From UMGS1251 sp036666555 (GTDB lineage Bacteria; Bacillota; Clostridia; Lachnospirales; Lachnospiraceae), in contig JAVWVS010000025.1 of NCBI GenBank assembly GCA_036666555.1, positions 1 through 34,068 of the forward strand: DNA of 34,068 nt, given 5' to 3'. How positions within the stretch are numbered: position 1 is the first letter of the stretch; each line of letters begins with the position of its first letter. Below, piece by piece: positions 8,338 to 16,036 of this stretch. The notes beneath the pieces were generated by a model that saw nothing but the letters and a program-made list of their open reading frames with translations, had not been told where the DNA came from and searched no databases. A program made the position numbers and the translations under genes.

Positions 8338-9501
8338 TTAATACAACATTCTGCTAATGGTTTTACTGTCCATATTATTCTTGGTGACCCATGTATACCC
8401 GGTGTCTACAATGGCTTCATTGCCCATACCAAGCACCGCTCTGGCCGAAGCAACCACGGTTGCATAACCCATTCCATATGGATTTTGCACGATTAATCCG
8501 GATATGGTTCCCTTCTCCAGTGCCGCCAGCTGCTCTTCGCCACCATCAAAAGCTACTATCTTCATCTCATCTTTTTTCAATTCTTCACATGCCTTTAATA
8601 CTGTCTGCGTGGCTTCTGCACTGGTAGCATAGATTCCGGTAATCATAGGATTTTTTTCCAAAATGTATTTTGCCACATCTATCTGTGTGATTTCTTCCGG
8701 TGTCACCGGCTTTACTTCCGTGCTTCGTTCTTGGGCAATCTGCTTTGCCATAACATCCATCTCATCCATGTAGTAGATTTTTACAATCTTGATAGCCGGA
8801 TGATTCTTCTTCATCTCATCTACGAACGCTTTCTCCCGTTCCATTCCGGTTGTAGATTTTGCGTCATGAACAAAAAGTGCAACCTCACCTTTATCTTCCA
8901 TCGCATCGCTTAACTTCGTGACCGCCGTCTGTGCCGCAGCCGTATTATCTGTGGAACATTTGGATATAATATTCTTATAGTCACTACCGGAATCAAAGGC
9001 TATGATAGGTATATGATTCTCCGCTGCCAAATCAAACTGTACCGTACACGCCGTTGCATCCACTGCCGCAATCCCTACTGCAGACGGATATCTTGCCAGT
9101 TCTTCATCTAGAATATTAATCTGTTCATCTACATTGTTCCCTTCTGTAGGACCACTGTAATTTACTTTGATTTTGTCTTCTCCCTTATAGCCCAGTGCCG
9201 TATTGAAATCTTTTGTAGCCTGATCCACACCTGCTTTCACCGCTTTCCAGTACTCCGTATCATCGGATTTTCCAATCACCGAAAGATAGGTGCCCTTTTC
9301 CAGATGCAGCCCGTCTACGGTACTGTATGCCTGAGGTCGTATGACATCCAGATTGCTCTGGTATTCTTTTTCTTTTGCCACCATTGTCTTGTCTGTTCCT
9401 GCATTTTGTGTAGGCTTCGGTGCTTTCACTGCACACCCGCCTGCCAAGCTGATAATGAACGCTGCGCATATCATTCTCGCCGCTTTCTTTTTATTTTCCA
9501 T
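8338..9501 (-). CDS. sugar-binding lipoprotein, periplasmic-binding-protein type 1 (RbsB-like)
   Basis: Extracytoplasmic solute-binding protein of 387 residues, lipid-anchored. The signal peptide has a Lys-rich start, a hydrophobic core and the lipobox LAGGC with the lipidated Cys23. The mature part has the two-lobe pattern of ribose/galactose-binding proteins: YLSVIGKSDDTEYWKAV, then AVGIAAVDA, IPIIAFDSGSD, GEVALFVHD, ITGIYATSAEATQTVLKA and MKIVAFDGGEEQLAALEKG. No permease or ATPase gene is nearby, so it is an orphan here. It may deliver ligand to a transporter elsewhere or to a sensor. ATG 9501 has AGGAG eight bases upstream. It diverges from the PFL operon, sharing a 221-base gap. The ligand cannot be named. 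Confidence 0.9.
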   Translation of the reverse strand: MENKKKAARMICAAFIISLAGGCAVKAPKPTQNAGTDKTMVAKEKEYQSNLDVIRPQAYSTVDGLHLEKGTYLSVIGKSDDTEYWKAVKAGVDQATKDFNTALGYKGEDKIKVNYSGPTEGNNVDEQINILDEELARYPSAVGIAAVDATACTVQFDLAAENHIPIIAFDSGSDYKNIISKCSTDNTAAAQTAVTKLSDAMEDKGEVALFVHDAKSTTGMEREKAFVDEMKKNHPAIKIVKIYYMDEMDVMAKQIAQERSTEVKPVTPEEITQIDVAKYILEKNPMITGIYATSAEATQTVLKACEELKKDEMKIVAFDGGEEQLAALEKGTISGLIVQNPYGMGYATVVASARAVLGMGNEAIVDTGYTWVTKNNMDSKTISRMLY

Positions 9502-9603
9502 GTTTCCGTCTCCTATTAACTAGTTCATATCCATTCATCTCTATTCGTAAACTATCTTACAGCTTAACATGAACACTATACACCAAATTCATAAAAAAGT
9601 GGT

Positions 9604-9613
9604 GAAATATTTC
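9604..9613. promoter_or_regulatory. 10-bp perfect palindrome upstream of pfl promoter
   Basis: GAAATATTTC lies 34 bases before the pfl -35 box, in the divergent gap between the sugar-binding lipoprotein and PFL genes. It could be an operator, but a 10-bp AT-rich palindrome can arise by chance. Confidence 0.25.
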
Positions 9614-9647
9614 TTAAATTTTTCGTAATTCTTATGCATTTCACTCC

Positions 9648-9676
9648 TTGACGCAAAAATACAGAATCTTTATAAT
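9648..9676 (+). promoter_or_regulatory. sigma-A-type promoter of the PFL operon
   Basis: TTGACG (9648-9653) and a perfect TATAAT (9671-9676) are 17 bases apart, about 46 bases before ATG 9723. This is one of the strongest promoters in the window, as expected for a major fermentation enzyme. Confidence 0.85.
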
Positions 9677-9722
9677 GAAACTTGTCAGTTCTTTTTAACC
9701 GCATGCAATAGGAGGAAACATC

Positions 9723-11837
9723 ATGGAAAAAAATTGGAACCCCGGATGGGACGGTTTTCAGCCCGGACGCTGGAATCGCACATCGGTCAATGTCCGCGAT
9801 TTTATTCAACAAAACTATACACCCTATGAAGGCGATGATTCATTTTTAGCCGAACCTACCAAAGCCACTACCACATTATGGGAACAAGTCATGGAGTTAT
9901 CCAAACAGGAACGCGAAGCCGGCGGTGTTCTTGATATGGATACCAAAATCGTCTCTGGAATTACTTCTCATGGACCCGGATATCTAAACCAAGAATTGGA
10001 ACAGATTGTAGGTGTCCAGACGGACAAACCTTTAAAGCGATCTTTGCAACCTTATGGTGGCATTCGTATGGCAGTAAAAGCCTGTGAAGACAATGGCTAT
10101 CATGTGGATTCCGATGTAGTAAAAATCTTTGAGGATTATCGCAAAACCCATAACCAAGGTGTATTTGATGCTTATACCCCTGAGATGCGCTTAGCCAGAA
10201 AGTCTGCTATTATTACCGGTCTCCCGGATGCTTATGGCCGTGGTCGAATTATCGGTGACTATCGGCGAGTGGCATTGTACGGAACGGACTTCCTAATTGA
10301 GGATAAGAAACAACAATTAGCTACTTCTTTGGTACGCATGACCGGAGAAAATATCCGTTTGCGGGAAGAACTTTCGGAACAGATTCGTGCTCTGGGTGAT
10401 TTGGCAAAACTGGGAACCATTTACGGCTACGATATTTCCCAACCGGCAGCCAATGCAAAAGAAGCACTCCAGTGGCTCTATTTTGGATATTTGGCCGCTG
10501 TCAAAGAACAAAACGGTGCAGCTATGAGTCTGGGACGAACTTCCACCTTTATTGATATTTATATGCAACGGGATTTGAAAAATGAACGGATTACCGAAAC
10601 CCAAGCCCAGGAATATGTGGATCATTTTATTATGAAACTTCGTCTGGTAAAATTCGCACGAACACCGGAATACAATGAGCTTTTCTCTGGTGACCCCACT
10701 TGGGTAACGGAATCCATCGGTGGCATCGGTATCGACGGACGCCCTCTGGTAACCAAAACTTCTTTTCGCTATCTTCATACTCTTGAAAATCTGGGAACCG
10801 CTCCGGAACCGAACCTAACGGTACTGTGGTCTCCGCGACTTCCGGAACCATTCAAACGTTTCTGTGCAAAAATGTCTATCAAAAGCTCTTCGATTCAATA
10901 TGAAAATGATGACTTGATGCGAGAAACCCACGGGGATGATTATGCCATTGCCTGCTGCGTTTCTTCCATGCGCGTAGGGAAAGAGATGCAGTTCTTCGGT
11001 GCTCGTGCCAATCTGGCAAAATGCCTGCTTTACGCCATTAACGGTGGGGTAGATGAAAAGCTTCAGATTCAGGTTGGCCCCAAATACCGGCCTGCCCAAG
11101 GGGAATATCTGAATTATGAAGATGTGATGGAAAAATTTGATGATATGATGGAATGGCTTGCCAGCCTTTATGTCAACACATTGAACATCATCCACTACAT
11201 GCACGATAAATATTGCTATGAAAAAATCCAGATGGCACTTCATGATCGGGAAGTAAAACGCTACTTCGCTACGGGCATCGCCGGATTATCTGTAGTGGCG
11301 GACTCTCTAAGTGCTATTAAGTATGCAAAAGTGAAGCCCATCCGCAATGAAAATGGACTGGCCATTGACTATGAAATCGAAGGAGATTTTCCAAAATATG
11401 GGAATAATGATGATCGGGTAGATGAGATTGCCGTTATGATTGTCCGTACCTTTATGGACAAAATCCGTAAACACCACACCTATCGCCACAGCATCCCTAC
11501 CATGTCCATTCTCACAATTACTTCCAATGTGGTGTATGGTAAAAAAACCGGTAATACTCCTGACGGACGCCGCATGGGGGAACCTCTGGCTCCAGGTGCC
11601 AACCCCATGCACAGACGGGATACCCACGGTGCTATGGCATCTCTTGCCTCTGTTGCTAAGATTCCTTTCCGCCATGCCCAAGATGGTATTTCCAACACCT
11701 TTTCCATCGTTCCCGGTGCCCTTGGAAAAGACAACAGAGTATTCGTAGGTGACCTGGATGTAGACCACTTAGACCAATGTGAAGACTTTGCATGTAACAT
11801 CCCAAATCTTCACCAAGGACTCGACCGTGACGAATAG
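9723..11837 (+). CDS. pflB: pyruvate formate-lyase catalytic chain lacking the glycyl-radical domain
   Basis: PFL converts pyruvate and CoA to acetyl-CoA and formate. This 704-residue chain follows E. coli PflB closely, including the catalytic pair Cys411-Cys412 in YAIACCVSSM, then QFFGARANLAK, NIIHYMHDKY, GIAGLSVVADSLSAIKYAKV and NVVYGKKTGNTPDGRR. It stops matching after SIVPGALGKD (about residue 670) and ends in a 34-residue tail of its own with Cys686 and Cys691. The glycyl-radical segment (RVSGYA) is absent and is encoded by the next gene. ATG 9723 has AGGAGG six bases upstream. This is not a simple frameshift: the tail is extra, and the next gene has its own start and ribosome site. It should be inactive alone and active only with the small chain (inference). 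Confidence 0.93.
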   Translation: MEKNWNPGWDGFQPGRWNRTSVNVRDFIQQNYTPYEGDDSFLAEPTKATTTLWEQVMELSKQEREAGGVLDMDTKIVSGITSHGPGYLNQELEQIVGVQTDKPLKRSLQPYGGIRMAVKACEDNGYHVDSDVVKIFEDYRKTHNQGVFDAYTPEMRLARKSAIITGLPDAYGRGRIIGDYRRVALYGTDFLIEDKKQQLATSLVRMTGENIRLREELSEQIRALGDLAKLGTIYGYDISQPAANAKEALQWLYFGYLAAVKEQNGAAMSLGRTSTFIDIYMQRDLKNERITETQAQEYVDHFIMKLRLVKFARTPEYNELFSGDPTWVTESIGGIGIDGRPLVTKTSFRYLHTLENLGTAPEPNLTVLWSPRLPEPFKRFCAKMSIKSSSIQYENDDLMRETHGDDYAIACCVSSMRVGKEMQFFGARANLAKCLLYAINGGVDEKLQIQVGPKYRPAQGEYLNYEDVMEKFDDMMEWLASLYVNTLNIIHYMHDKYCYEKIQMALHDREVKRYFATGIAGLSVVADSLSAIKYAKVKPIRNENGLAIDYEIEGDFPKYGNNDDRVDEIAVMIVRTFMDKIRKHHTYRHSIPTMSILTITSNVVYGKKTGNTPDGRRMGEPLAPGANPMHRRDTHGAMASLASVAKIPFRHAQDGISNTFSIVPGALGKDNRVFVGDLDVDHLDQCEDFACNIPNLHQGLDRDE

Positions 11838-11865
11838 TATACCCCATGAAAAGGAGGAAATTTTT

Positions 11866-12108
11866 ATGACAACCAACCAGCAGCAAGTCGATAATCTAGT
11901 ATCCATGATAGACGGATACGTGGAGCAAGGCGGACATCATTTGAATGTCAATGTATTTACAAAAGAGACCTTATTGGATGCGCAAAAACATCCCGAGCAA
12001 TATCCCCAATTGACCGTGCGTGTATCTGGATATGCGGTGAATTTCATCAAGCTTTCCAAAGAACAGCAAGATGATGTCATTACCCGTACATTCCACCAGA
12101 ACCTATAA
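11866..12108 (+). CDS. grcA: stand-alone glycyl-radical subunit of split PFL (GrcA/YfiD-like)
   Basis: An 80-residue chain equal to the C-terminal part of PFL. It has DGYVEQGGHHLNVNVFTKE, then the radical motif VRVSGYAVNF with Gly55 (codon 12028-12030), and ends DVITRTFHQNL. E. coli GrcA/YfiD is a related 127-residue 'spare part' that replaces the oxygen-cleaved end of PFL; here the host enzyme has no such end, so this chain should be an obligate subunit. ATG 11866 has AAGGAGG eight bases upstream, independent of the PFL stop 28 bases before. An in-frame extension to 11779 would overlap the PFL gene and ignore this ribosome site, so I reject it. Its TAA overlaps the ATG of the activase by one base, implying coupled synthesis. 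Confidence 0.92.
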   Translation: MTTNQQQVDNLVSMIDGYVEQGGHHLNVNVFTKETLLDAQKHPEQYPQLTVRVSGYAVNFIKLSKEQQDDVITRTFHQNL

Positions 12109-12875
12109 TGTGCGAAACCGGATATATCCACTCCATAGAAAGTTGTGGCACCGTAGACGGTCCCGGCATCCGTTATGTGATTTTCCTGCAAGGCTGTCCC
12201 ATGCGGTGTCTGTATTGTCACAATCCAGACACCTGGGATACCGGCAAGGGTACCCTCATGACCGTAGAGACGGTTTTGGATGGGTTTTATAATAATCTTC
12301 CCTTTTATAAACAGGGTGGTGTAACCGTCACCGGAGGCGAACCCCTGATGCAGATGGATTTTTTAATAGCTCTTTTTAAGAATTTAAAACATCACCATGT
12401 CCATACTTGCATCGATACTTCCGGCATCTTATTTACTCCGTCCGATGTGAGTTATTTAAGAAAACTGGATGAACTGTTGACTCTCACCGATTTAGTTTTA
12501 CTGGATATCAAACACATGGATTCCAAGGAACATCGGCATCTCACAGGTCACGACAATGCACCTGTCCTTGCATTTGCACATTACCTGGATCAGAAGCAGA
12601 TTCCTGTCTGGATTCGCCATGTCATCGTCCCGGGCATTACCCTTTACCGGGAATATCTGGAACAGCTTGGCACTTTTATGGGCTCTCTTCACAACATCAA
12701 GGCACTGGATGTGCTACCTTACCATGCTCTGGGGAAAATGAAATATGACCGCTTAGGGATCACATACCCCCTGGCAGATACGAAGGAACCTTCCACCGAA
12801 GATGCCATTGCTGCAAAAAATATTATTCTAAATGCTTATTGTACGGAATCAAAAGCACAAAATCTACTTGTATAA
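12108..12875 (+). CDS. pflA: pyruvate formate-lyase activating enzyme (radical SAM)
   Basis: This enzyme puts the glycyl radical on PFL using a [4Fe-4S] cluster and S-adenosylmethionine. The 255-residue sequence begins GYIHSIESCGTVDGPGIRYV. Cys30, Cys34 and Cys37 have the CX3CX2C radical-SAM spacing, in a CPMRCLYCHNPDTW context. The SAM-binding TGGEP motif follows, then LLDIKHMD and VPGITL. The start ATG 12108 overlaps the stop of the radical-subunit gene (TAATG), so the target chain and its activator are probably made together. Here the substrate Gly55 would sit on an 80-residue protein, so the activase may act on the small chain alone or on the complex. It needs a low-potential electron donor, and the ferredoxin downstream is a good candidate (inference). 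Confidence 0.95.
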   Translation: MCETGYIHSIESCGTVDGPGIRYVIFLQGCPMRCLYCHNPDTWDTGKGTLMTVETVLDGFYNNLPFYKQGGVTVTGGEPLMQMDFLIALFKNLKHHHVHTCIDTSGILFTPSDVSYLRKLDELLTLTDLVLLDIKHMDSKEHRHLTGHDNAPVLAFAHYLDQKQIPVWIRHVIVPGITLYREYLEQLGTFMGSLHNIKALDVLPYHALGKMKYDRLGITYPLADTKEPSTEDAIAAKNIILNAYCTESKAQNLLV

Positions 12876-12896
12876 TTACTTTGTTTGTATTAGAAT
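12868..12896 (+). promoter_or_regulatory. promoter of the ferredoxin gene
   Basis: TTGTAT (12868-12873) and TAGAAT (12891-12896) are 17 bases apart, starting inside the last codons of pflA. Transcription would start near 12903. Confidence 0.55.
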
Positions 12897-12906
12897 AGAG
12901 ACATGC

Positions 12907-12925
12907 TTGACGGTATATCTGTCAA
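12907..12925 (+). other. 5'-terminal hairpin in ferredoxin leader
   Basis: TTGACGG (12907-12913) pairs with CTGTCAA (12919-12925) around a 5-base loop, with one G-U pair. It lies within a few bases of the predicted transcript start and just before the AAAGGAGGAG ribosome site. A 5' stem of this kind often protects an mRNA from decay. Confidence 0.4.
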
Positions 12926-12947
12926 ATAGAAAAGGAGGAGACATACG

Positions 12948-13118
12948 ATGGCACATGTAATTAGTGATGAATGTGTAAGCTGTGGAGCTTGCGAAGCAGA
13001 ATGTCCAGTAGGGGCTATCAGCCAGGGCGCTGACCATTTCGAAATTGATGCTGATACTTGCGTGGATTGTGGTGCTTGCGCATCTCAATGCCCAACAGGC
13101 GCAATTTCTGCTCAATAA
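12948..13118 (+). CDS. 2[4Fe-4S] ferredoxin, clostridial type
   Basis: A 56-residue electron carrier. Two CX2CX2CX3CP motifs bind two [4Fe-4S] clusters: first in CVSCGACEAECPVGAI, second in CVDCGACASQCPTGAI. The halves are near repeats, as in clostridial ferredoxins of 55-56 residues. ATG 12948 has AGGAGG seven bases upstream. Its own promoter overlaps the end of pflA, and a terminator follows within 70 bases. A monocistronic ferredoxin right behind pflA could donate electrons to the activase, but ferredoxins also serve hydrogenase, pyruvate oxidoreductase and Rnf, so the link is an inference. Confidence 0.96.
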   Translation: MAHVISDECVSCGACEAECPVGAISQGADHFEIDADTCVDCGACASQCPTGAISAQ

Positions 13119-13141
13119 TAGAAAGCTAGTAATTGTAGAGC

Positions 13142-13187
13142 AAAAACCGGTTCCGAACCTTTTAAAAGGGTTGGAATCGGTTTTTTT
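13142..13187 (+). terminator. rho-independent terminator after ferredoxin
   Basis: A 19-base arm (AAACCGGTTCCGAACCTTT, starting at about 13144) pairs with the segment ending at about 13183, with one mismatch and two G-U pairs, followed by seven T. Confidence 0.85.
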
Positions 13188-13232
13188 GTCGTAATTTGAT
13201 GACAAAAACTTTGCAAGTACTTGTCCATTTTG

Positions 13233-13241
13233 TGCTATTAT
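13233..13241 (+). promoter_or_regulatory. possible extended -10 promoter for the MerR-like gene
   Basis: TGCTATTAT is an extended -10 (TG, one base, TATTAT). The nearest -35 (TTGCAA, 13211-13216) is 19 bases away, so the call is tentative. The gene starts 44 bases later. Confidence 0.35.
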
Positions 13242-13285
13242 TAAGGAGTAGCAAAGATCTACGATTTACATAAAGGGGGTATTGT

Positions 13286-13897
13286 ATGGGCGAGGTTCAT
13301 TACATGATATCAGAAGCTGCAAAACAGTTAAACGTAGAACCCCATGTCTTAAGATATTGGGAAGAAGAGTTAACGTTACCGATTGGGCGAACTGAAATGG
13401 GACATCGATACTATACGGAAGAGAACATACAGTTAGTGGACTGTATTAAAGAACTAAAAGAACAGGGATTATCTTTAAAAGAACTAAAAGGTTTAATCCC
13501 CGACATTATACGAACGAAAGAGCAATTTAAAGAAGCAAAGGCTCCTGACAATTCTGTTCCAGAATCTGTGGCAACTCAACCCAGTGCAGAGATTGCAATT
13601 CACACTTCGAAGGAACCAGCACCTACGGATGCCGTTGATCAGCGGTTGGAACAAGTGCAGTCTTTGATTGCAGATGTGGTGGAGCGAGTATTGCTCCAAA
13701 ATAACAAAGTACTAGAAGCGGCCGTCAGTGACCGAGTTGCAAAAAATGTAGACTATCTTCTGCAGTCCAAGGAACAGCAGGAAGAGGAACGCTATCGAAA
13801 ACTTGATTTTCTAATTCGCCAGCAGCAGACCAATCGCAAAGAGGCAGCTCACATGAATCCTGCCAAACGGCTGCGCCGAATTTTAGGAAATGCCTAA
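13286..13897 (+). CDS. MerR-like HTH protein with coiled-coil C terminus
   Basis: A 203-residue putative DNA-binding protein. Residues 5-72 form a MerR-type winged helix-turn-helix (YMISEAAKQLNVEPHVLRYW, then GHRYYTEENIQLVDCIKEL and GLSLKELKGLIPDI). The middle (75-115) is Pro/Ala/Ser-rich, and the rest is charged and Gln/Glu-rich, likely coiled coil (LLQSKEQQEEERYRK), ending in a basic NPAKRLRRILGNA. There is no metal-binding Cys set or known ligand domain, so an effector cannot be named. The plan resembles chromosome-associated MerR-fold proteins of the RacA kind, but similarity is limited to architecture. ATG 13286 has AAGGGGGT upstream. It stands alone between two terminators. Confidence 0.85.
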   Translation: MGEVHYMISEAAKQLNVEPHVLRYWEEELTLPIGRTEMGHRYYTEENIQLVDCIKELKEQGLSLKELKGLIPDIIRTKEQFKEAKAPDNSVPESVATQPSAEIAIHTSKEPAPTDAVDQRLEQVQSLIADVVERVLLQNNKVLEAAVSDRVAKNVDYLLQSKEQQEEERYRKLDFLIRQQQTNRKEAAHMNPAKRLRRILGNA

Positions 13898-13903
13898 CAA
13901 AAA

Positions 13904-13942
13904 AGTGTGTCAAATGAAGTATTTCTACTTATTTGACACACT
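13904..13942. terminator. bidirectional terminator between MerR-like gene and V-ATPase operon
   Basis: A 12-bp perfect stem (13904-13915 with 13931-13942) is extended by 5 bp across a one-base bulge, with a TTTC loop. A-rich and T-rich flanks fit termination from both sides. Confidence 0.88.
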
Positions 13943-13953
13943 CTTCTATTTCA

Positions 13954-14625
13954 TTATGCCTCTTTATAAGGTCTTTCTTTATACTTATGTGCTTCTTCCA
14001 ACATCATGTCTTTTACCTTCATCAAACGAATCTGAGTACTTCTTTCATTTTCATCTAATTTCATCGTAATGTATTTGATGTTTCGCTGTGCTTCCGGAAT
14101 AATTACATGTTCCAGTGCATTTACCCTACGTCTTGTCTTTTCAATCTCAGATGACATTAACTGACAAGCCTTTTCATGCTCCGCAAGTGTTAACATCTCC
14201 GGCAGAATATCCGCTAAGGATTTTACTGCACCGTCTAAATCACTTGACGTAAAGGCAAATCCATAAGAATAAATATCATTTGCATCGGCAGTACGGGTCT
14301 GATATTCAAACACCGGAATGTCAACGCTCATTACATTTTTCTTATCTGTTTTCAAAAATACTTCCTGCTTTGGCACCATCAGCGCAGTATTCAGTGTTTC
14401 TTCTGACATTCCCGCCTTTGCAATGACAAAATTCGTGTTGGCAGATCGGATACCTTCCTCCACTTTTAAACGCAGTGTCATATTTTCTCTAACCAAATCC
14501 AGGAATTGGCGCATCAGTTCGTCACGTTTATCCTTCAGAAGCTTATGCCCCTTGATAGCCGTTTTTAACTTCTTCTTTTGCTTCGTCAACTCCATACGGG
14601 TTGGGTTTACTTGAGTTGTTGCCAA
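13954..14625 (-). CDS. ntpD: V-type ATPase subunit D (central stalk)
   Basis: Rotor-shaft subunit that turns inside the A3B3 head. At 223 residues it has the typical start (VNPTRMELTKQKKKLKTAIKGHKLLKDKRDELMRQF) and long N- and C-terminal helices (ALEHVIIPEAQRNIKYITMK), which form the coiled-coil shaft. The start is a TTG at 14625, with AGGTG seven bases upstream; the conserved NPTRMEL just inside supports it over the ATG ten codons later. It is the last gene of the operon, 36 bases after ntpB, and ends at a bidirectional terminator. Confidence 0.95.
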   Translation of the reverse strand: MATTQVNPTRMELTKQKKKLKTAIKGHKLLKDKRDELMRQFLDLVRENMTLRLKVEEGIRSANTNFVIAKAGMSEETLNTALMVPKQEVFLKTDKKNVMSVDIPVFEYQTRTADANDIYSYGFAFTSSDLDGAVKSLADILPEMLTLAEHEKACQLMSSEIEKTRRRVNALEHVIIPEAQRNIKYITMKLDENERSTQIRLMKVKDMMLEEAHKYKERPYKEA

Positions 14626-14661
14626 ATTCCATCACCTACTTTCCTGTTGCAGCTTCGTATC

Positions 14662-16035
14662 CTAGAATTTTCCGTAATATTCATCAAGGAATTTATCATC
14701 AATACGTTTCAGCTCGCTTCTCGGAAGGATAGACAATAGTTTCCAGCCGATGTTTAAAGTTTCTTCAATATCACGATTTGCTAAATAGCCTTGAGATACG
14801 TACTCTTCCTCAAATGCATCTGCAAATTTCGCATAGATTAAGTCAATGTCAGATAATGCCGCCTCACCTAAGATAACCATTAATTCCTTGGCATCTTTAC
14901 CACGAGCATAAGCTGCGAACAGCTGATTCATAGTATTGGCATGGTCTGCACGAGTTTTCCCATCGCCGATTCCTTTATCTTTCAAACGAGAAAGAGAAGG
15001 AAGTACATCAATTGGAGGCGTAATGCCTTTACGATATAGCTCACGGCTTAAGATAATCTGCCCTTCCGTAATGTACCCGGTAAGGTCAGGGATAGGATGG
15101 GTTTTATCATCCTCAGGCATGGTTAAAATAGGAATCATAGTAATACTTCCGTCTTTGCCATCCTGACGGCCTGCTCTTTCATATAAAGAAGCAAGGTCAG
15201 TGTACATGTATCCAGGATATCCTCGACGACCAGGAACCTCTTTACGCGCTGCCGAAATCTCACGAAGAGCATCTGCATAGTTGGTAATATCGGTCATAAT
15301 AACAAGGACATGCATATTTTTCTCAAAAGCAAGATATTCTGCTGCAGTCAATGCCATACGTGGTGTAGAAATACGTTCTACTGCAGGGTCATTTGCTAAG
15401 TTTACAAACAGTACTGTTCGATCAATCGCTCCTGTTTCTTTAAAGCTTTCAATAAAATAGTTGGATTCTTCAAAGGTAATACCCATTGCAGCAAATACAA
15501 CGGCAAACTGTTCATCTTTACCACGTACCTTGGCTTGTCTTGCAATCTGTGCCGCTAAGTTCGCATGTGGCAAACCAGATGCAGAGAAGATTGGAAGCTT
15601 TTGTCCACGAACCAGTGTATTCAAACCATCGATAGCTGAAACACCGGTCTGAATAAACTCTGAAGGGTATTTTCTAGCTGCCGGATTCATAGGAAGACCA
15701 TTAATATCTCTTCGTTCTTCCGGAAGAATCTCAGGGCCATCATCAATCGGGCGTCCCAGTCCGTCAAATACCCGGCCTAACATATCGCCGGATACACCCA
15801 GTTCCATGCTTCGTCCAAGGAAACGAACCTTACTGTTAGATAAGTTGATACCGGTAGAATTTTCAAACAACTGTACCAGCGCATTGCTTCCGTCAATTTC
15901 AAGGACTTTACAACGTCTTGTTTCACCACTTGCCAGTTCGATTTCACCCAACTCATCATAGTTTACATTCTCAACATCACGCACCAGCATCAAAGGGCCG
16001 GCAACTTCTTGTATGGTTCTATATTCTTTTGGCAT
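14662..16035 (-). CDS. ntpB: V-type ATPase subunit B (non-catalytic head)
   Basis: Non-catalytic nucleotide-binding subunit of the hexameric head, 457 residues. It carries family segments YRTIQEVAGPLMLV, LGRVFDGLGRPIDDGP, FIQTGVSAIDGLNTLVRGQK, FSASGLPHANLAAQIARQA, VVFAAMGITFEES and RRGYPGYMYTDLASLYERAG. The P-loop is replaced by SASGLPHN-like sequence, as normal for B chains. ATG 16035 lies one base after the ntpA stop, so translation is coupled to the A subunit in equal amounts. Confidence 0.97.
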   Translation of the reverse strand: MPKEYRTIQEVAGPLMLVRDVENVNYDELGEIELASGETRRCKVLEIDGSNALVQLFENSTGINLSNSKVRFLGRSMELGVSGDMLGRVFDGLGRPIDDGPEILPEERRDINGLPMNPAARKYPSEFIQTGVSAIDGLNTLVRGQKLPIFSASGLPHANLAAQIARQAKVRGKDEQFAVVFAAMGITFEESNYFIESFKETGAIDRTVLFVNLANDPAVERISTPRMALTAAEYLAFEKNMHVLVIMTDITNYADALREISAARKEVPGRRGYPGYMYTDLASLYERAGRQDGKDGSITMIPILTMPEDDKTHPIPDLTGYITEGQIILSRELYRKGITPPIDVLPSLSRLKDKGIGDGKTRADHANTMNQLFAAYARGKDAKELMVILGEAALSDIDLIYAKFADAFEEEYVSQGYLANRDIEETLNIGWKLLSILPRSELKRIDDKFLDEYYGKF

Positions 16036-16036
16036 T

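Noticed and set aside
9595..9650. Rex or Fnr/Crp operator upstream of pfl
   Set aside because: No TTGTTAA/TTAACAA or TGTGA/TCACA pair is present at proper spacing; only the GAAATATTTC palindrome is visible.
11779..11865. Longer form of the glycyl-radical chain starting upstream at 11779
   Set aside because: It would overlap the end of the PFL gene in another frame and ignore the clear AAGGAGG eight bases before ATG 11866; the extra residues match nothing in PFL or GrcA.
11700..11870. PFL split caused by a simple frameshift or sequencing error
   Set aside because: The large chain adds a tail of about 34 residues and the small gene has its own ribosome site and start, so no single base change would join them into a normal PFL. 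Read data would still be needed to exclude a complex error.
10317..11886. Long antisense frames inside the PFL gene
   Set aside because: They arise from strong codon bias of a highly expressed gene and have no start signals or recognisable domains.
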